From contig CATNEN010000038.1 in NCBI GenBank assembly GCA_950097015.1, forward strand, positions 10,678,501-10,742,500: a stretch of DNA of 64,000 nt, given 5' to 3'. Position 1 is the stretch's first letter. Each line of letters starts with the position of its first letter. Below the pieces are notes generated by a model, which worked only from the letters and a program-made list of their open reading frames with translations, searched no databases and had not been told where the DNA came from. Origin of the DNA: Macrostomum hystrix (Eukaryota > Platyhelminthes > Macrostomidae). A program made the translations under genes and the position numbers. This document shows positions 60,340 to 64,000 of this stretch, one piece after another.

Positions 60340-60425
60340 ATTTCGCGGCCGCCAAGATTCGAACCCCAGACCTCTCGGTTTGAGCGAATCGCTTCTCCGC
60401 ATCTTTTTTGTCTATGGCCCTAACC
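60340..60425 (-). mobile_element. tRNA-like SINE head (second family)
   Basis: On minus, GATGCGGAGAAGCGATTCGC is followed by CTCAAACCGAGAGGTCTGGG and a B box GGGTTCGAATC. TCG-CTCAAAC-CGA could form an anticodon arm with a CAA-like triplet. No acceptor stem closes, so it is not a working tRNA. It is a tRNA-derived SINE fragment, different from the neighbouring element. Confidence 0.5.
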
Positions 60426-60480
60426 CCAGCCGATGTGAAGAATGCTTGCTTTAACAGTAGAAAGACCATGATGTGTGTAT

Positions 60481-61062
60481 ACTTACTTACTTACTTTGCA
60501 GGGGGGCCTGGGGCACCTGACGCACAAACACAGGAACGGCATGCCCCCAGGCCGGCGAACTAGGCGAGAGCCGCCCATCGCGCCGCCTCCCCTGAGCAGG
60601 CACCTCACACACACAGCAGCAAGCCAAGCGGGGAAGGGGGCGGCAGCCGGAGTGCCTCTCACCCCAGGCACACGCACAGAGCAGACCAAGCCGGGGCGGA
60701 AGGCTGATAGAAATCAGTCCTCAGGGGGTGGGCGGGTGACGAGTGTACACTTTATCCAATCGCGCTGACGGAAATCCAGATGAGCGCGCGGCGGTGTACA
60801 CCCGCCCCCCAGCCACCCCCCGCAAGGTCTAACGCCCCAGCGCCAACGCACATAACTCATACACGCAGAACAGGCACACAGAAAGATAGGAGCGAAGCTA
60901 TTTTTCAAGCTTTGATTGCACGAAATATGGTGCACCTCCGCCGGTCGCTACTGTCCAAACCCCCCCAACAAGTACCGAAATTAATCGTGACTTGAAGGGT
61001 GAATCGAACTAGCGTCCTTTGGAGTGCGAGGCAGCGACGTTAGCCGCTGACCCCTCTCGCCC
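60481..61062 (-). mobile_element. tRNA-derived SINE with target-site duplication
   Basis: The minus strand begins at 61062 with GGGGGCGAGAGGGGTCAGCG, a tRNA-like head, and a B box AGTTCGATTC (about 60990-61000). A GC-rich body of about 500 bp follows, with a short (AAGT)n tail (plus: ACTTACTTACTTACTTT at 60481-60497). Direct repeats flank it: CCATGATGTGTGTAT (60466-60480) and CCATGATGTGTGTGTAT from 61063, identical except for one TG slip. Head, tail and TSD together identify a retroposed SINE inserted in reverse. The short frames inside it are not genes. Confidence 0.75.
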
Positions 61063-61319
61063 CCATGATGTGTGTGTATGGTCCGTATCTCTTTAAGTAT
61101 TCAACCAATGGCAATGCTATCCCAAAACACGGACTCACATTTTCCGTTTCGGTCCAATAAGGCAACTCCGACAAGAATCGCAGAATATTTGGACGATGCT
61201 GACTCGGGCGGTGAAAAACTTCGATCCGTATGGTGGGATTTCACTAAAATGTGTCATTCTGTTGGGAGCTATCGAGACAGTGGGAGACGTAGGCAGTGGG
61301 AATTTGAAATACCCCGTGG

Positions 61320-61430
61320 TCTTTGTCCAGGGTGGATGGCGTGGTCTTTCTCCAGGGGGGATGGCATGGTCTTTCTCCAGGGCGATGGCGGGGTCTTTCT
61401 CCAGGGGGGGATGGCGTGGTCTTTCTATTG
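61320..61430. repeat. Short irregular 22-26-bp tandem repeat
   Basis: About four to five units containing GGCGTGGTCTTTCTCCAGGG and a variable run of G. It lies just 3' of the aerolysin-like gene on the minus strand. Confidence 0.85.
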
Positions 61431-61477
61431 CTAAGCAAGTCTAATGGTCGTTTAGGTTACTCAGGAAAATCGCCAAA

Positions 61478-61993
61478 TCAGTCTTCCCCCTGGGGACCTG
61501 TCGCAGAAGCTCCTGAAGCCAGCGGCTGTTCCGTGATAAGCACCCGCTGGTTGACATTGTAGCGGCAGTGAAGCCGGCCCTCGGAGGTGAACACGACCGC
61601 CTCGCGGCCAGTGGCCAGGCACTGGGTGAATCCGCGCCGGTTCAGCAGTACAGTCCGCACATCCGGGATCACGATGGGCGACGCCTGCTGGCTCCAGCGA
61701 CCGTCCGAGTCGCGGGGTCGAAACACCGCCTTGCCCGAGATCCGGCTGACAACGGAGAACTCGCAGTCAATCTCCTGCTCATCCAGCAGGATTTGCACCT
61801 TGGTGGTGGCGTTGCGTGGCACTGGGACACTCGTGTTCAGGCTCCACTTGACCTTCTCGACCTCCGTACTCTCAGTGCCGCTGCTTAGTTGCAGGCTCAG
61901 CTTCGCCCCGATGCCGACTTTTGCCACGGAATTCGGCGGTGTGATGTTCAGCGACACCGAGCCCTCGCGTGTAAAGCAGCGCTGCATTGTCAC
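61478..61993 (-). CDS. Aerolysin-like gene exon 2
   Basis: Begins after acceptor TTCCGCAG (AG on minus at 61995-61994) in phase 0 with GTG ACA ATG. Contains the VPVPRNATT motif and a stop at 61480-61478. Reading through from an internal ATG alone would lose the first strands of the beta region, which is why the spliced model is preferred. Confidence 0.7.
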   Translation of the reverse strand: MTMQRCFTREGSVSLNITPPNSVAKVGIGAKLSLQLSSGTESTEVEKVKWSLNTSVPVPRNATTKVQILLDEQEIDCEFSVVSRISGKAVFRPRDSDGRWSQQASPIVIPDVRTVLLNRRGFTQCLATGREAVVFTSEGRLHCRYNVNQRVLITEQPLASGASATGPQGED

Positions 61994-62096
61994 CTGCGGA
62001 AACCAGAATTGTTTGGCACCAGAATGAGTCCACTAACCAAAATTATTTCATGCAGACTGACAGACAGACAGGCAGAAAGAAAGACAGGCAGGCAGG

Positions 62097-62127
<31 letters not shown>

Positions 62128-62142
62128 GCAGACAGACAGACT

Positions 62143-62186
<44 letters not shown>

Positions 62187-62201
62187 GGCAGGCAGGTAGA
62201 C

Positions 62202-62258
<57 letters not shown>

Positions 62259-62360
62259 TAGGCAGGCAGACAGACAGACAGACTGGCAGACAGACAGACA
62301 GACAGACAGACAGACAGGCAGACAGACGGACAGAAAGACAGGCAGGCAGGTAGACAGACT

Positions 62361-62458
<98 letters not shown>

Positions 62459-62515
62459 AAGACAGACAGACAGACAGACAAACAGATAGGCAGGCAGACA
62501 GACAGACAGACTGGC

Positions 62516-62548
<33 letters not shown>

Positions 62549-62624
62549 GGCAGACAGACAGACAGACAGACAGACAGGCAGACTGACAGACAGGCAGGCA
62601 GGCAGGCAGACAGACAGGCAGACT

Positions 62625-62660
<36 letters not shown>

Positions 62661-62663
62661 GGC

Positions 62664-62708
<45 letters not shown>

Positions 62709-62711
62709 GGC

Positions 62712-62744
<33 letters not shown>

Positions 62745-62747
62745 GGC

Positions 62748-62788
<41 letters not shown>

Positions 62789-63217
62789 GGCAGACAGACA
62801 GACAGACAGACAGACAGGCAGACTGACAGACAGGCAGGCAGGCAGGCAGACAGACAGGCAGGCAGGCAGGCAGGCAGACAGACAGGCAGACAGACAGACA
62901 GACAGACAGACAGACTGGCAGACCTTGTAGGTGGTGGACAGTTCTCGCTCAGTGTGCAGTGTCAGTGCCTGCGCACTAGATGTTGAGTTGGTGAACTCGG
63001 ACTCAAACGCGATCTTGCTAGTTGGGTGAGTCCGCCTTGAGGCGTCAATGCCAGCTGAGTACACTGTGTCCGCGTGCTCAATGACCAGGCCGCTCAAGTC
63101 TATGTAGCCGCGCTTCAACTCGGTGGCTGACAGGTTGGGTTTGTGACGATTTTGAAAGTAGTCAAAGAACATCTGGTCCAACTGCACCACCGGATCCTCG
63201 TGCTGTTCGTGAGCCAT
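61478..63217 (-). CDS. Aerolysin-like (ETX/MTX2-type) protein, two exons
   Basis: Exons 63217-62924 (98 codons) and 61993-61478 (171 codons plus stop) meet in phase 0; total 269 residues. ATG at 63217 has a good context (AGCATGG). Exon 1 holds the start of the long beta region (SKIAFESEFTNSTSSAQALT). Exon 2 carries alternating Ser/Thr strands and VKWSLNTSVPVPRNATTKVQ, the V-P-x-x-T turn typical of the aerolysin/ETX-MTX2 fold, and ends in a basic, non-conserved C-terminal domain. There is no signal peptide. Family members are soluble proteins that oligomerise on membranes as beta-barrel pores; animal relatives serve in defence, digestion or venom. Pore activity is not shown by sequence. Both exons are intact. 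The donor is ACAAG/GTCTGC (weak) and the acceptor TTCCGCAG. A 5'UTR exon may start at 63240 (acceptor AATTTGCAG). Confidence 0.65.
62049..62920. repeat. (CAGA)n microsatellite filling an intron
   Basis: About 870 bp of CAGA/CAGG/CTGA tetranucleotides with frequent GGCAGG and ACTGAC variants. Blocks near 62190-62300 and 62460-62520 share AAACAGATAGGCAGGCAGAC, showing internal duplication. It makes up about 94% of the 930-bp intron 62923-61994 of the aerolysin-like gene. The frames rich in CLSV (minus) and RQTD (plus) are artefacts. Confidence 0.98.
62924..63217 (-). CDS. Aerolysin-like gene exon 1
   Basis: ATG at 63217-63215 opens MAHEQHEDPVVQLDQMFFDY and the exon ends ELSTTYK at a GT donor (62923-62922). 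Codon use is GC-rich. The frame stays open into the (CTGT)n intron for many codons because that repeat lacks stops, which makes a spurious 482-codon frame. Confidence 0.68.
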
Positions 63218-63240
63218 GCTCTCAGTGCGGCCTGAACTGT

Positions 63241-63705
63241 CTGCAAATTTCAGCGAGCGAGTTGATCGGCGAATTGCTTTTAGAAAGAAAAAAATTAAAA
63301 ATTTTGAAATAAAGGGGATAATTATACAGAATATCCCAACGTACAGCGAGAAAGAGAGAATGATGTGTGACTCATAGCATAATAATTTTGTGACCACGAT
63401 GACCAAACACATTGATGTGCTGCAGTGGCGGACAACACAATATGCCGAAATCTGGCATCCCTGGCCCTTACACCCCACCCAACTGTGTCCAGTCATTGCA
63501 AAGTGTGTTGCGTAATCGCCTCTTTGTGCCCTCTCAAACAGAGGGTGGGCGGCTCTCTTGCCCGCAACGGGTTGGCGAGGGTTTGGGAATGGCGAGTGGT
63601 CAGCAGATGGTCTTGGGCGCTTGGGCTTTGGCGGTCACTGAGCAGAAATACTTAGTCACTAATGCCTTGGAAGCTGAAGACGGGACTGAGCGCCAACCAC
63701 AGACT
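63241..63705. other. 5' flank of the aerolysin-like gene
   Basis: Presumed intron or promoter DNA of the minus-strand gene. No upstream exon could be assigned with confidence. A GC-richer patch lies at 63530-63630. Confidence 0.35.
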
Positions 63706-63992
63706 GCACCCTGCCATATCAGTGCCTGCACCCTGCCATATCAGTGCCTGCACCCTGCCATATCAGTGCCTGCACCCTGCCATATCAGTGCCTGCACCCT
63801 GCCATATCAGTGCCTGCACCCTGCCATATCAGTGTCTATCCTGCCATATCAGTGTCTATCCTGCCATATCAGTGTCTATGCTGCCATATCAGTGTCTATC
63901 CTGCCATATCAGTTTCTATGCTGCCATATCAGTGTCTATCCTGCCATATCAGTGCCTGCACCCTGCCATATCAGTGTCTACCCTGCAATCCC
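63706..63992. repeat. 22-bp/20-bp minisatellite at window edge
   Basis: About six copies of TGCCTGCACCCTGCCATATC plus AG (22 bp), then about six copies of TGTCTATCCTGCCATATCAG (20 bp), then 22-bp units again. The change of period is a two-base difference within the unit. The array may continue beyond the window. Confidence 0.93.
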
Positions 63993-64000
63993 ACACTGTA

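Noticed and set aside
60475-60995. Short GC-rich open frames
   Set aside because: They lie entirely inside the SINE body and overlap on both strands.
60990-61062. Functional tRNA gene
   Set aside because: The B-box-like motif and head are tRNA-like but the cloverleaf does not close. It is the head of a SINE with a target-site duplication.
61990-63496. 482-codon Cys/Leu/Ser/Val frame on minus
   Set aside because: Only the part at 62924-63217 is coding. The rest is the stop-free (CTGT)n intron and upstream non-coding DNA.

Overview
This is eukaryotic nuclear DNA from an animal, most likely a protostome and possibly a spiralian such as a mollusc or flatworm. Genes are split by GT-AG introns. 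The genes recognised are an NR1J/HR96-type nuclear receptor, an EGF-domain membrane protein and an aerolysin-fold protein, together with Crypton, Ty3/Gypsy, hAT-like and tRNA-SINE mobile elements. Exons are GC-rich and intervening DNA is AT-rich. The species cannot be named from sequence alone. More than twenty tandem arrays (units of 4 to 53 bp) fill roughly half the window, and most of the long open frames are by-products of arrays whose period is divisible by 3.

Left part (about 3.9-32.1 kb, minus strand): a nuclear receptor gene. Four core exons (8828-8277, 6190-6073, 5736-5033, 4619-3984) join in phase and encode a complete two-zinc-finger DNA-binding domain with P-box ESCKA and a complete ligand-binding domain with an AF-2 helix. 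Upstream lie at least three candidate 5' exons (11635-11615, 26578-26495, 32084-31575). All end in phase 0 and so are all compatible with the first core exon. The introns hold minisatellites of 15, 16, 24, 26, 30, 32, 40, 42, 48 and 53 bp and an 8-bp satellite.

Middle (32.4-45 kb): a transposon-rich gap. It holds a 16-bp pyrimidine-rich array, a tRNA-like repeat, a hAT-like terminus, a 0.69-kb TIR element flanked by direct repeats, a collapsed Gypsy polyprotein fragment (minus strand), a 2.5-kb 29-bp array, and a nearly intact Crypton-type tyrosine recombinase with one frameshift.

Right part: a plus-strand gene at 45252-46519 encodes a small type I membrane protein (signal peptide, two EGF domains, transmembrane helix) in four exons. 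It may continue through a 10.8-kb array of a 44-bp satellite to two more exons at 57830-58002 and 59827-59927. A minus-strand two-exon gene at 63217-61478 encodes an aerolysin/ETX-MTX2-like protein whose only seen intron is almost entirely (CAGA)n. Between them sits a tRNA-derived SINE (60481-61062) with a clear target-site duplication.

The main themes are genes whose introns are largely tandem repeats, a surplus of arrays with periods divisible by 8 bp, and several multi-copy or newly defined mobile elements. No prokaryotic-style system (operon, CRISPR) is present.
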